Positions 1-11,745 are shown, numbered from the stretch's first letter. The stretch: 64,000 nucleotides of DNA from Sorex araneus (GCF_027595985.1 NC_073307.1:119688678-119752677); one strand, 5' to 3'. A program made the numbers and translations. The notes: generated by a model from the letters alone, not told the origin.

Positions 1-79
1 TTTGGGTATGGGCCCTATAAAGGAAACTAAATATAAACCAGAAAAGTTAGCCCTTATTAAACGTGTGGCCAGTGAGAGA

Positions 80-236
80 GCTAAACAGCTGGAGCGCATG
101 TCCTGCAGGCAGGAGGACAAGATTTATCTGTCTGGACCCAGTGGTCACATCAACACCACCAGGAGTGGCCCCCGAGAACAGAGAAGAAATAGCCCCTGAG
201 CACTGCCCAGTGTAACCCCAAATGTAAAGCATAGGC
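80..236 (+). repeat. Degenerate SINE-A body
   Basis: The tail half is recognisable: ACCAGGAGTGGCCC, TAGCCCCTGAGCACTGCC, then GTGTAACCCCAAA. Head eroded. Confidence 0.5.
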
Positions 237-297
237 AGACAGACATAACTGGTTCTTCTTCAAGGGTGAGGGTTTTTAATTTAATTGTTTGATTACA

Positions 298-541
298 GGC
301 TGGAGTGATAGCACAGCGGGAAGGGCGTTTGCCCTGCACACGGCCAACCCAGGTTTGATTCCTCCGTCCTTCTCGGAGAGACTGGCAAGCTACCAAGAGT
401 ATCCCGCCCACAGGGCAGAGCATGGCAAGCCACCTGTGGCATATTCGATATGCCAAAAACAGTAACAAGTCTCACAGTGGATATCTTACTGGTGCCTGCT
501 CGAGCAAATTGATGAACAATGGGATGACAGTGCTACAGTGT
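298..541 (+). repeat. SINE-B copy, full length
   Basis: The head (GGCTGGAGTGATAGCACAGC) is shared with SINE-A. The body differs: CTCCGTCCTTCTCGGAGAG, GGCAAGCTACC, the hairpin GGCATATTCGATATGCC (438-454), CAAAAACAGTAACAAGTCTC, TACTGGTGCC..., and an ACAGTG tail instead of poly(A). Confidence 0.85.
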
Positions 542-679
542 TTGATTACATTTTCAGTTCTATTTTCATGTCATAGTAATTAATAATTAAATATTACTCA
601 ATCGAAATCATAGTAGCTGGATCTATCCTTGTAATTCATTGTAAAAATGCAAACATAATCATTTTCTGTTTGTTTTGTC

Positions 680-1335
680 TTGTTTTGTGAGACACACCTG
701 GTGGTGCTCAGGGTTACTCCTAGTTCTGTGCTCAGGAATCACTCCTGGCAGGCTTGGGGGACCATATGGGATGCCAGGGATTGAATTTAGGTCTGCTGTA
801 TGCATTACCTGCTCTATTATCTCTCCAGTCCCTCATTTTAGAAGCAAACAATAATTTAAAAAGACAAAGCAGAACCAAGGGACTGAAGAGATAGTACAGT
901 GGGTAGGTGTTTACCTTGCACCTGGCTGACCCAGGTTTAATCCTCAGCAGCACATAGGGTTCCCCAGCACTGTCAGGTATAGCCTCCAAACAAACAACTC
1001 AATCAGCATCTACAAAGAGCTTGCATTGACTTGTGACTCTAAAACAGTACAGGAAACCCTTTCAGAGAAAACGCTCTCAGACTCGAAACAGACACTCACA
1101 ATCCAGAGTACGTGGAAGAGGAGGGTGGGGCTCAGGAGCAGCTTCCCAACAGTGGTTCCTAATGGCCAGTGAGAAGGGAAGGGCTGGACAGGGAATACAG
1201 ATAAGGGGGAAAGGCACGTATGAGGCAGACCCAAGCTTGATCCTTGGCAACATATGGTCCCCTGAGTACTGCCAGGAGTGATCCCTGAGCACTGAGCCCA
1301 AAGGAAGACCTGAACACAGTCAGGTGTGGTCCAAA
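680..1335. repeat. Three SINE-A copies
   Basis: Copies at about 680-836 (minus; ends TATCTCTCCAGTCCC), 878-995 (plus; GGGACTGAAGAGATAGTACAG) and 1195-1335 (plus, degenerate; CCTGAGTACTGCCAGGAGTGATC). Confidence 0.75.
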
Positions 1336-1520
1336 AACAAGAGAGAGAGAGAAGAGACAGAGAGAGACAGAGACACAGAGAGAGAGAGAGAGGACAGAGA
1401 GACACAGATACACATACAGAGGTGGGGAGAGAAAGTGAGAGAGTGAGAGAAAGAGAGATATAAAGAGAGAGAGAGAAAGAAAGAGAGTGAGTGAGAGAAA
1501 GATAAAGAGAGAAAGAGAAC
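1336..1520. repeat. GA-rich low-complexity tract
   Basis: An impure purine tract of GAGA units directly at the 3' end of a degenerate SINE, so probably grown from its A-rich tail. Long serine/leucine-rich frames on the opposite strand are artefacts of the repeat. Confidence 0.85.
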
Positions 1521-1929
1521 TGCACAGTAGAGGAGTCCGAAACAAGGACAGTGCCCAGGGCACACAGGAAGGTGAACATCACCAGCTGTGCTTCAGAAAC
1601 ACAAACCACCATACAGTCCAGTGCTGCTGGCACATGGAGACCAAGGAGGAGTGTGCTGAAGGTTATTTAGGGGTGTCTTAAAGAGCTTGGGTTTTAGCTT
1701 GAGAACAATGGCTGGTGACTGAAGAAGAGATTCGGATTCTGTGGCGGTGCAATAGCACTGGGATTTAGTTGATGGAAGTGATGACTCCTATACACAGAGG
1801 TATGACGGCAACTCCTTGAAGTCCCATAATACTGTAAATTATTGGAAATATATAAATTTATCATTAATAAAATAATTGAAAATAAAGCTTTATGAAGACA
1901 TATTTCACTTGCCATAAAGTAAACTTTTT

Positions 1930-2480
1930 AGTTTGTTCTGGAGCCACAGCTGGCTGTGCTCAGGGCTTACTCCTGGCTGTGTTCAGGAATCTTTCTCTGC
2001 AGCGTTTGGGGGACCCATGCATGGTGCTGAGGCTCAAACTGGGATCAGTCGTGTGCAAGGCAGGCACAGTATTACTTGTGCTCTCTCTCTGGTCCCTAAA
2101 GCGAACATTTTATTGTATTTTATTTTTGGTTTGGGGCCACATTTGGCGGTGTTCAGAGATTATTCCTGGCTCTGAGCTCAGAAATAACTGCTGGTAGGCT
2201 CAGGAGACAACCATATGGGATGCCAGGGATTGGACCCGGGTCAGCCATGTGCAAGGTAAATGCCCTACCCACTATACTATCTCTCTGGCCCCTAGAGTGA
2301 ACATTTTTTTTTTTTTGCTTTTTGGGTCACACCTGGCGATGCACAGGGGTTACTCCTGGCTCTGCACTCAGGAATTTCCCCTGGCCGTGCTCAGGGGACC
2401 ATATGGGATGCTGGGATTTGAACCCGGGTCGGCCGCGTGCAAGGCAAATGCCCTACCCGCTGTGCTATCGCTCCAGCCCC
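1930..2480 (-). repeat. Three consecutive antisense SINE-A copies at one site
   Basis: Copies at 1930-2096, 2120-2290 and 2308-2480 all run on the minus strand. They are separated by short repeats of the same flank, CCCTARAGYGAACATTTT. The third copy is the best preserved (GGTCACACCTGGCGATGCAC ... CTATCGCTCCAGCCCC). Confidence 0.85.
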
Positions 2481-2729
2481 TAGAGTGAACATTTTAAACT
2501 ATATAACTTGGTGGAGTTTTGTATATTGACAAAGTTATGCAATCATCTCCACTGCAACTTTAGAATATTTTTCTCTTCTCAAAAACAAAACAAAACAAAA
2601 TAAACACCAAGTTCATTAGTCTTTCTATGTTCCTCCATCTCTGACCCCTGACAAGCAGGAATCTATTTTCTGTTTATTTGAATTTGCACCTTAAGGACAT
2701 TTTTTCTTTTTTTGTTTGTTTGTTTCTAT

Positions 2730-3142
2730 TTGGGGGTCACTCCCAGCAGTGCTTCAGGCTTACTCCCAACTCAGGGACCACTCTTGGCGGGCTCAGGGGA
2801 CCATAGCAGATGACAAAGATTGAACCCAGGTCAGCTGCACACAAGGCAAACACCCTATCTGCTGTACTATAACTCTAGCCCTAGCATCTTTTGGACATTT
2901 TAAACAAAAGGTATACTTCGATATTCTTTACTACTATAATGTTCTAAAGAGTCAGTGATAGTGTAGCAGGTATCAGTATTTTACACTTTTTTGTTATTTG
3001 ATTTTGAGCCATGCTACTCCCAGCTCTGTGCTCAGATATCATTCCTGGTAGTGTTCAGGGACCATGACATGTGGGGATCAAACCCAGGCTTCCTGCATAC
3101 AAAGCATGTGCTTAGCCCAGGGAGCTATCTATGGGCCCTATG
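2730..3142 (-). repeat. Two older antisense SINE-A copies
   Basis: 2730-2882 (GTCACTCCCAGCAGTGCTTC ... TATAACTCTAGCCC) and 2990-3142 (more diverged, ending GGGAGCTATCTATGGGCCC). Confidence 0.7.
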
Positions 3143-3149
3143 CTTCTTC

Positions 3150-4300
3150 ATGACCAATACAATTCTATTTTATGAACATACAATGCTTTCTCCATTCAGT
3201 AGTGAGTGGATATGTAAGTTGTAGTTCTCCTTTTGATATCATGTGTAATGCTACTATGAATATTTGTGCAGAAATTTCATTGAGGAGTTATGATTTCAGT
3301 TCTCTTGGATATATACACAGGCACCATTTTTGGTGATTTGGATAATGGGCATGATAGAGGGATAATGGCCACATTAAAGCTTTTGACTATCTTAGTGACT
3401 GGTAGACAGTTGGTTTTGAGGTGGCAAGTCCGGATGATCATTTAAAGAATTTGGTTATAGGGATAAATAAGAAACAAATTTAAATAACTGAGAGGTGAAA
3501 ATCAGCAGGACCTTGGTGCCTATCAGTAAAACTTATGCATATTTTCATAAATATTCCCCAGGATTTTTGTCTCTGGACAATAAATGTCCTTCTTCCCCAT
3601 CTCACTCTTGTCTTAATCTGGTAACATCTAGGTATAGTGCTGACCTTTTCTAGTCACTTTAGCTAGAAGGCTGGGTTTTTCCATGTAACCTGTCCGTGCC
3701 ACTTAGCACACTTCACATTTTATCTTGTATGTACTTCTTTGTACATGTGAGATCTATCTTTTCAATTAGACTGTAATCTTCTTGAGGATAAAAAGTGCAA
3801 TTTATTGATCTTAATGTTACACTTGAAAGGTATAATATAAGAGGATGGACTGGCTAGAGGCTGTCTAAGGCAGTGAACAGTCATATTCACATGGTAACTA
3901 AGTGGTAAAAGGAATATTTAATTCCTGATCCATGTGACTCCACAAATAACTTTTTCCTTTCCTCCCCTCCCAGATTCTAGGGTTCCCTAATCAATGTATT
4001 GTTCTGATCCCAGCAGTTCTCCAACTCATGCCTTTACAAATTACACATATTTTTCTCAGAAAACAACTTTCTAATTTCTCAGCTGAATGATAAATCTTTT
4101 ACTTTCCTACCTCTCTTCCCCTTTCCATTACTTCATGTCATTTTAATAAAGTCTGCCTGCAGACACTGATTTCATTTTACTGTAGCTCTGGAATAACTGT
4201 CAATAACAGAAAAGCCAGGCACAATGCCAGACAGAGGTTTTGGACCCAATGAAGTTAGATGTTCCCAGGCACCACTTTCAGTTCCACTCAGGTATAGGTT
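3150..4300. other. Unique TPH1 intron sequence
   Basis: AT-rich sequence below coding exon 3 with no repeat or exon I can recognise. I searched its minus strand for the next TPH1 exon and did not find it. Confidence 0.6.
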
Positions 4301-4461
4301 TCCTATCACTTCCTGAAATCCATATTAAAACCAAATTCTCCATAGTCTATAGTAAGCACATCTCCCCCACTCTGCCCAATGTTCTCCCGATGGAAAATGC
4401 CGTCCTTAATTTTTAATTTTCTTAACATTATTTTGTGAAAATATTCATTTGAAATATTTAC

Positions 4462-4562
4462 AGGATGATCCGCATCTAGTTCAGATCCATACATGAGAAC
4501 TCTGTTGGCACAAAGATCCAGGTCAGAAATCTTCTTTGGAAACCAGGGAACTGTCTCCATAT
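4462..4562 (-). CDS. TPH1: TPH1 coding exon 3 (start of catalytic domain)
   Basis: The acceptor is TTTTTCAG|AT and the donor CCT|GTAAAT. The 101-nt exon encodes [20 protein letters not shown] and then [13 protein letters not shown]. The junction codon G|AT gives aspartate at residue 101. The reading frame runs on into the intron for about 50 codons (to 4306); that is intron sequence, because the next TPH1 residues (GFKDNVY...) are absent and the donor is good. I could not find the next exon between here and position 1. Confidence 0.95.
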
Positions 4563-7500
4563 CTGAAAAATACAAAAACAACTACAGTTGAAATGATCAT
4601 CTTAAATAAAGCAAACATGAGGTTGGAGAGCTAGTACAACAGGTAGGGCATCTGCCTGACATGCAGTCTCCTGGGCTCGATTCCCCGGCATCCCATAGGG
4701 TTCCATGAGCATTGCCAGGAGTAATTCCTGACTGCACGCCAGGAGTAGCCCCTGAGCATAGTAATGTGTGACCCCCCCAAAATAAATAAATAAATAAATA
4801 AATAAATAAAGCAAACAAAAAATTAAAGAAAGCCCAAAATGTATTTGGATGAGATTTCTAATTTTAACTTTACATGGATGCAAAATTTATATAGGCAAGC
4901 TGCTTTATTTCCAGTAATTGCTTTTACTAGAAATTTGGGAGCTTTAAGATTCTTCTGAAATCTCAGGTTGATTTCAGAAGAATCTTAATAACACATTAAT
5001 AACAGATCAGATGTTCAAAAAATAGTAAGCAACATATGTTATCCTGAAAAAAAATCATAATGAGGAAGCACAACGGGTCAAGTTGCAAATTTATTTGAAC
5101 TTTTTTGGGTCATACCTGGTGATGCAAAGGGGTTCCTGGCTCATGCACTCAGGGATTACTCATGGCGGTGCTCAGAGGACCACATGGGATGCTGAGAATC
5201 AAACCCAAGTCGGCCTGTGCAAGACAAATGCCCTACCCACTGTGCTATGCTCCAGCCCTATTTGAACTTTTAATGCCTAATTTTGTTGAAGAAAAGAACC
5301 TTATAGATCAATCATGCCTATATCACTTTGATCTCACTATCCCTCAGCTATTCAAGACTCCAAGGTTTTTTGCACATGTTGTTTTCTTGCCCAGAATCTC
5401 TACCTCACCCCCACCTCCCTCTAGTCCACCCAGCATTTGTTTTCCTTCTGTCCTCTTCTGCCTACAACCAAGTCAAACCAGCCTTCTTTGAACCTGAGTG
5501 GGCAGGACGTAAACTCTATACTCTGGGTTCACATAACACAGTTTCTGACTCTTTAAAGTTTTTACTAAGCCTTTTATTGTTTTTGTTTGGGGGATACACC
5601 CGGTGATGCTCAGGGTTATTACTGGTTTTGCACTCAGGAATCACTCCTGACAGTGCACAGGGGACCACACGGCATGCTAGGGACTGAACCTGGGTCAGCC
5701 CGCCCACATGCAAGGCAAACGTCCTACCTGCTGTACTATGGGGAGAAGGTCTCCCAAGCAGTGCCCTTGAAGCTCAGGAGCCCCTCTTGGAGATTTCCAA
5801 CCCCCCACACCAGCTCTTCCACAGGAAGCCCAGAGGATGTGGTGCTGGGGGAGCCTGCAGTGCAGGGAACTACCTGGCCCCCTCTGGCAGTGCTCAGGGG
5901 CCAAGCGGCCAAGCAAACTACAAGAATTTTTTCAAGATAGATGATCTTAGTCTAAAGAAAAACCAAAGGGCACATGAACTGGTCCTTAGTAGGAAGCTTG
6001 CCCCAGAGGGGGTGGTGGGGGAGAGGTCAGGAAAGGGGCTCCAGTGACAATAACAGAGGTGGTCAGTCTGGACCAGACTGAAAGGAGGTAAAGTGATGTG
6101 CACAATACCCTTCAGTAACACTATTGCCCATGACAATGCCTAAAAGGGGAAAAAAAAAACAGGAAAAAAGAAAACAAATATCTGCCATAAAGGCAGACTG
6201 GGGGACAGGAGGGAACCTGGGGGCAGGAGGGAAACTAGGGACAATGGTGGAGGGAAATGAATTGGTGAAGAGATTAGTGTTCAAACAACATACACATGAA
6301 AGCTAATCATGAATAACTTTGAAATTTTACAATCCATGATTCAATAAAAAACAGTATTTTTAAGGACTGGAGCGATAGCACAGCGGGTAGGGCGTTTGCC
6401 TTGCATGCAGCCAACCCGGGTTCGATTCCTCCATCTCTCTCCGAGAGCCCAGCAAGCTACCGAGAGTATCCTGCCTGCACGGAAGAGCCTGGCAAGCTAC
6501 CTGTGGCATATTCAATATGCCAAAAACAGTAACAACAAGTCTCACAAAGAAGACATTACTGGTGCCCACACAAGCAAATCAATGAACAATGGGACAATAG
6601 TGCTACAGTGCAATATCTTTAAAAGAGAAGATCTTAGTCTAGGGGCTGAAGAGATAGCCCAAAGCAACGGGACACATGCTTTGCATGCAGGAGTACTGGC
6701 TTTGCACAGTAATCTGAGTGCTCCCAAGAGTGACCCCCAAGCACAGAGTCTGAAGCAAACCCTAAACACCACCAGGTGCATCCTCCCAAAATAAAAAGAA
6801 GTCTATATCTTTGCTATTTGATTATCTGAAACATTAGTAGGCTTGATTGTTTTTTCATTAGCTTTTGGTGGAAAGCGGGTAGGGAGGAATATTGTATATT
6901 ATACTTTTCAAATCATAGATGTCTGCAACTGCAACATTTTCAACAAATTCGAAGGCTCAATTTCATAGCCACAAGACACTAAGTACTGTGATAGCTACTA
7001 AGTGCTTATTTATTGTGTGCCGGATGTTTGTGCAATCAAGAAATGTCTGATGACTTGAAAATGGCAATAATTTAATTGACATAACTATTCTGAATCTTTC
7101 TGATATTGAAGACTTCCTTTTCTCTCATGCATGATTAACTATTGCTTTGCAAGTTTCCTTTACTACTTTGAGTAACTATTCTGTGCTCCCTTCTCAACAG
7201 ACTATATGCAATTTGAAAAGACAGTGTTTTATATTTACTGTAGTGCCTTCAAGATAAATATAATATGAACACTTATAATGCATTTACTCCTGCAAAATTG
7301 AGCTTTTTTCCCCCAAACTTACCATCTTCCTTTGCTATAAAATTTTCTGGAGGAGTCACAGAAATTACATTAGTGTGAGATTTCAGGAGATGAAAAACAT
7401 CATTCAATTGTTCTCTGTTGATATCACAGTCAACAAATATCTCAAATTCTGAGTTTCTTCTCTTTGATTTTCGGGACTCGATGTGTAGCAGGTTTACATG

Positions 7501-10500
7501 CTTCTCCTATGTAAATAGAGGGTAGAGATTTTTTTTAATTATTGCAGGGTTTTTACCATATGATTGCTTCAAATGGCAAAAGTCTTCCACTAAATTACTT
7601 TTACTATCACTTCAATCACTACATCACACCAAAGGGAAACAAAACTGCCTCCATTACAACTAACAAAAATGTTTTTACCTTAAATTTTAAGCACAATTCA
7701 CAAAATTTTATTCTGGGGTGGGGAAGGCACATCTGACTATGCTCAGAGCTTACTCTTGGCTTTGTGCTCAGGGATCATTCCTGGTAAGACTAGGGGGACC
7801 ATTTGGAGTACGAGGGATTGGACCCAGGTTGGCCACATTCCAAGTTAAGTGCCCTACCCACTGTACTATTATCTGGTCCGTCAAGAAAGCCCTTAAAAAT
7901 TTACCATATCCACCAGAAATTAATACCCATTAAAAGTTCCTTGGATGGTGCTGGAGCGATAGCACAGAGGGTAGGGCGTTTGCCTTGCATGCGGCCGACC
8001 TGGGTTCAATCCCCAGCATCCCATATGGCCCCCTGAGCACCGCCAGGAATAATTCCTGTGCAATGCTGGGTCTGACCCAAAAAAGCAAAAAAAAAAAAAA
8101 AAGAAGCTTCTTGGATTGTCAGAAATGATGGACCTTCAAATCAAAATACCAAATATCCTAGATAAAAGAATCTTTGGAAAGTTGTCACAAAGGAAAGCCC
8201 ACTTTCAAAATGTTATGTCAATGTTAATCCCTTATTTTTTCCTTTCTCTTTTTATTTTTTATTTTGCTAAAGCAAGAGATTTTTAAATGAAACTTGTCTA
8301 GGAAGATAGGAAGGGAGAGTCAGGGAGAAGTACATGTTTGAGAAAGAACACAAGCTTCTCTACAGTGAAAATAAGCACAGATATCAGATATGTGTTGAAG
8401 GGAGAACATGGGCTGGAGGAGCAAGCCATTAGTGTTAACCTTTAGAAAGAAGTTTCTTTTGCAAAACATACTCAACAAAATTTGATGAACAGCTTGAACA
8501 CTAATACCTCAAAGCTTTCAAACCATAGCTTAGTGACCAGCTAAAGCAAACTGCTGCTGAACTCTCCTCATGCAAAGCCTGAGCTATGGGTCCCAGGCAT
8601 GAAGACCTGCGGGAAAAGGGTTTCTTCTCTTCCCAATGGGGGCAGCCAAGGAACAGCACTGACAGCATAATAATGAAACATAAGAACGAAGCACCAGGGG
8701 CCAGAGCGATAGTGCAGAGGGTAGGGCATTTGCTTTGCACACCGCTGACCCGGGTTCAATACCCGGGATCCCATATGGTTCCCCATGCACACCGCCAGGA
8801 GTAGTTCCTGAGTGCAGAGGCAGGAGTAGCCCCTGAGCATCGCTGGGTGTGACCCAAAAAGAAAAACAAAAAACCCAAGCTCCAAACAGGGTTTTCATCA
8901 GATAAGCTTAGAGAAGATGATCTCCACTATTCATCAGCTCAATCTAAATTAACACTGTGAACACCTGTTTAGCCTAGTAAGAGTTGTGAAGGATACACAG
9001 CAGGCTAAGATATATTTGCAATCTAGTTAGTTAAGACTTGACAGACGAGGAAAAAATACAAGTGGTGTATGTTTAAGAGCTTAATATGATCTGCAAGAGG
9101 TGAAAGCATCTTTTCACATTAAAGGAAGTAGGAGGTTCATAAAGCAGATGAATGAAAATGACTATTGAAGAATCAACAGAATAGGAAGGCAAAACGGGAG
9201 GAGAAAGACTGTAAACATAGGAATTGTGTAAGTAAAAGCAAGAACGAGTCAAGAAAATAGGAATATAATCCAACAAGGCAGGAGAATTTCACAGATGTTG
9301 GGAAATTGAAACAGACAGGCTGTGTCCTGTAATAGAAATTAATCATCAGATCACTAGAGGAAAGCCAGTTATAAGATATACTGGAATTAGTCAGGAGTAG
9401 AGTTTCATTGATATAATTTTTATGAATCTTTACAATAATAATAAATTAATAAATATCTTCTAAAATATAACCTGAATAAAGAGAAAAGCTAAACTAGTTT
9501 TGGAGGGAAAAATACAATACCTATTTATTCCTGTATCAATCTACAAATTGAATGTTCCTAAAATCAAAACCTCCATGAAATTTCAAGAGAAAGCTAACCA
9601 AATAGTTTTAAACAAATCTAGAGGAATGCAATGAAATGATTTAAAATTCATCTGGGAGAAAAATTTAGTCTAGACATCCCAGGAAAATTCAGTAAAGCAA
9701 GAATACTCAGTGAGATATCCTATCAGGTGTTTCCATTATAGACAGGGAAGTACAAAAAGGCTAGGCATACTGGGACTGGAGCGATAGCACAGCGGGTAGG
9801 GCATTTGCCTTGCACGAGCCGACCCGGGTTCGATTCCCAGCATCCCATATAGTCCCTCGAGCACCGCCAGGAGTAATTCCTGAGTGCATGAGCCAGGAGT
9901 AACCCCTGTGCATCACTGGGTGTGACCCCCCCAAAAAAAAAAGTCAGGCACAAGGCTAGAATCCAGACACCGCCAGACACCGTCAGGCTTCATAATCCAT
10001 TAATCTTAAATACTAGATTGTAAAAGAAAGTATTAATCAGCATAATGGATAAACAACTCTTCCCTGAGCAATTCTTATGTAATTCTAATACTGAAAAAAT
10101 TTGAATATTTCATAACCAAAAACTAAGATAATTATATTGAGAGGATTATACTGGGAAGCAAAATTGAGCATATCACTATAGAGTTGCATTAAGAAACACA
10201 GATCATTGGGGCTGGAGCGATAGCACAGCGGGTAGGGCATTTGCCTTGCACGCAGCTGACCCGGGTTTGATTCCCAGCATCCCATATGGTCACCGCCAGG
10301 GGTGATTCCTGAGTGCAGAGCCAGGAGTAACCCCTGAGCATCGCCAGATGTGACCCAAAAAGAAAAAAAAAAGAAAAGAAAGAAACACAAATCAGAATCT
10401 GAAGAGATAGTGCAGTGGGTAGGTCATTCCTTGCATGGGCTGACGTGGGTTCATCCCAGGTACCCATATAGTCTCCTGAGCACACCAGGAGTAATCTGTG

Positions 10501-11745
10501 AACACAGAGACAGGAGTGAGCCCTGAACACTGTGAGGTGTGGCCCCCAAACGTTTTTTAAAAGGCAAATCTGGGGCTGGGAAGATTATACAGCAGGTAGG
10601 GTGCTTGCCTTGGATGCAGTAAGATTGTTTCTCTTCACTTTATATATACCAGTGTATCTGAATGCCAAATGCACTGAAACTTTGAAACGTATAGGGAACA
10701 GTGTAATTGTAAAACTTGCTATTTTGCAATGTTAAACGTCATTAGCTGGGCTGGAGAGATAATCCAACATGATTTGCACATGGGCACGAGGTTTCATCCC
10801 TGGTACTGCATCACCAGGAGTGACCCCCAAGTACAGAATGAGGTGTGGTTCTCAAACAAAAAATAAATAAAAATCATCAACAATATTATTAACCCATTAT
10901 ACGTAAATATTTAATGAAAATCTACTTCTCTGAAATCAAGGAAGTCCATCTTTCTTCCGCCATTTCTTTGTTTACTTTTTCATAAACCATTTGTATCTCT
11001 GCTCATCCCTTACAATCAAGCAATCTTTTAGAAATATAAGTTCTTATCCCCACCTATATCAACCACTCAACTCCACCGCCTCACAAATATTCTCTTCAGA
11101 GAAACCAATCTCTGAACAATTTCAGGTACCACAGTGCACGCTGAGAACACTTGGTTGTTTTTTTTTTTTTCTGGAGTCGGGGTGGGGGCCTTTCGCCAAC
11201 CCATCTCATACTTCCGGAAGCCCCAGCAGCCCCACCCACCACCCACGTCTGCCTCCTTGTTGTCTCTTTGGCACCCCAAGGCTGCGAAGCAACAGAAAGT
11301 TTAATCAATTCTTAGACAAGGTCTTACCAACCATGCAATAAGATATAACAATGTTTACATCAATTTATTTTTGAGATCTATTGATATTCATAGTGCAACA
11401 TTGTTATCTAATCAATTTTAATCCTAGAATTGTATCAACAGTGGCCGCTTTTTTTCTACATTAAATTTAAAAAACAATAAAATAGAAGTGCAAGTTCTTA
11501 ACAAATTTCCGTAGTCCATCTGTGATGAATTTATAATAATTTATCTTCTAAGTATAATTTATCTTCTAAGTATAGTTTTAGAAACTAATTTTAGAAGAGT
11601 TATATGCAGAAGCATGGAAAGTGCTCACCTGGAAAATTTTCAGGGCTTTTATAAGTCCTCCAACTTCATTCTTTAAAGAAAAAATGAGAGTTGCTCTTCC
11701 CTTTTCTAAGGAGTGGTCTTTGTGTTCCTTATTATCTTCGATCAT
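4462..11745 (-). CDS. TPH1: Tryptophan 5-hydroxylase 1, first three coding exons (partial)
   Basis: TPH1 is the iron- and tetrahydrobiopterin-dependent enzyme that hydroxylates tryptophan to 5-hydroxytryptophan, the rate-limiting step of serotonin synthesis in gut enterochromaffin cells and the pineal gland. Three minus-strand exons (11745-11629, 7506-7323, 4562-4462) join in frame into 134 codons, each with GT/AG borders. Residues about 19-94 form the regulatory ACT-type domain. The RRNS motif puts the known protein-kinase-A target serine at residue 58, the same number as in human. The last exon opens the catalytic domain ([14 protein letters not shown], then [10 protein letters not shown]). 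The iron ligands and the C-terminal tetramerisation helix are encoded by exons left of position 1. TPH2 is less likely, because the short N-terminus [16 protein letters not shown] is TPH1-like and TPH2 carries an N-terminal extension. The gene lies 3' of SAAL1 on the same strand, as in human. Confidence 0.96.
4617..4812 (+). repeat. SINE-A with (AAAT)n tail
   Basis: GAGGTTGGAGAGCTAGTACA head, GTGTGACCCCCCCAAAATAA tail extended by about seven AAAT units, immediately upstream of TPH1 coding exon 3. Confidence 0.85.
4944..4988. repeat. Perfect 19-bp inverted repeat
   Basis: The arms 4944-4962 and 4970-4988 are exact reverse complements around a 7-nt loop (TCAGGTT). It lies in a TPH1 intron about 380 bp 5' of coding exon 3 in gene orientation. 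Confidence 0.9.
5100..5745 (-). repeat. Two antisense SINE-A copies flanking unique sequence
   Basis: 5100-5262 (TTTTTGGGTCATACCTGGTG ... TGCTCCAGCCC) and 5583-5745 (GGGGGATACACCCGGTGATG ... CTGCTGTACTATGG). Unique sequence at 5263-5582 shows nothing further. Confidence 0.8.
6040..6362 (+). repeat. R2 repeat copy
   Basis: R2 markers: CTGCCATAAAGGCAG, GGGGACAGGAGGGAA, GGACAATGGTGGAGGGAA, CTAATCATGAATAACTTTG, GATTCAATAAAAAACAG. Its AATAAA-containing 3' end points along the + strand, antisense to TPH1. Confidence 0.75.
6363..6800 (+). repeat. SINE-B followed by SINE-C-like copy
   Basis: 6363-6612 is a full SINE-B (GGACTGGAGCGATAGCACAG head; TGCTACAGTG end), sitting directly on the R2 poly(A) tail. 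6648-6800 has the older head GAAGAGATAGCCCAAAG with CATGCTTTGCATGCAGGAG. Confidence 0.8.
6800..7320. other. Unique TPH1 intron sequence
   Basis: AT-rich, no recognisable repeat, leading into TPH1 coding exon 2. Confidence 0.6.
7323..7506 (-). CDS. TPH1: TPH1 coding exon 2 (regulatory ACT domain)
   Basis: This 184-nt exon enters after ATAG| at phase 0 and leaves at GAT G|GTAAGT at phase 1. It encodes [20 protein letters not shown] through [19 protein letters not shown] to ENFIAKED. It contains the RRNS phosphorylation site (serine 58) and most of the regulatory domain. Compared with the human protein as I recall it, substitutions cluster near the end of the exon ([13 protein letters not shown]), a naturally variable linker. 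Confidence 0.95.
7708..8875. repeat. Three SINE-A copies
   Basis: 7708-7885 minus (older), 7945-8104 plus (GCTGGAGCGATAGCACAGAG ... CAAAAAAGC + poly(A)) and 8695-8875 plus (CCAGAGCGATAGTGCAGAGG ... GTGTGACCCAAAAAG). 8105-8690 between them is unique AT-rich intron. Confidence 0.85.
8880..9770. other. Unique TPH1 intron sequence
   Basis: AT-rich; no exon, repeat or open frame worth reporting. Confidence 0.6.
9773..10868 (+). repeat. Cluster of five plus-strand SINE copies
   Basis: 9773-9942 and 10208-10375 are well-preserved SINE-A (CTGGAGCGATAGCACAGCGG; GACCCGGGTTYGATTCCCAG). 10395-10556 and 10747-10868 are older, and 10570-10620 is only a head fragment. Confidence 0.85.
10870..11620. other. 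Unique TPH1 intron sequence
   Basis: Contains a short C-rich patch (11170-11280) and otherwise AT-rich sequence next to the TPH1 start exon. No function visible. Confidence 0.55.
11629..11745 (-). CDS. TPH1: TPH1 coding exon 1 (start codon)
   Basis: This exon encodes residues 1-39, from [10 protein letters not shown] to LIKALKIFQ. The ATG is at 11745-11743 and the exon ends in phase 0 at CAG|GTGAGC. The acceptor upstream is probably the AG at 11767-11766 after a short T run, leaving about 20 nt of 5'UTR on this exon. An in-frame stop (TGA at 11754-11752) precedes the ATG, which supports this start. The encoded segment is the flexible tail and the first strand of the ACT domain. Confidence 0.95.

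Noticed and set aside
1010..1633. Long minus-strand leucine/serine-rich frames
   Set aside because: They translate the GA-rich low-complexity tract and adjoining SINE; no protein signal.
4306..4461. Continuation of the TPH1 frame as additional coding sequence
   Set aside because: It follows a good GT donor, and the residues ([10 protein letters not shown]) do not match any aromatic amino acid hydroxylase.
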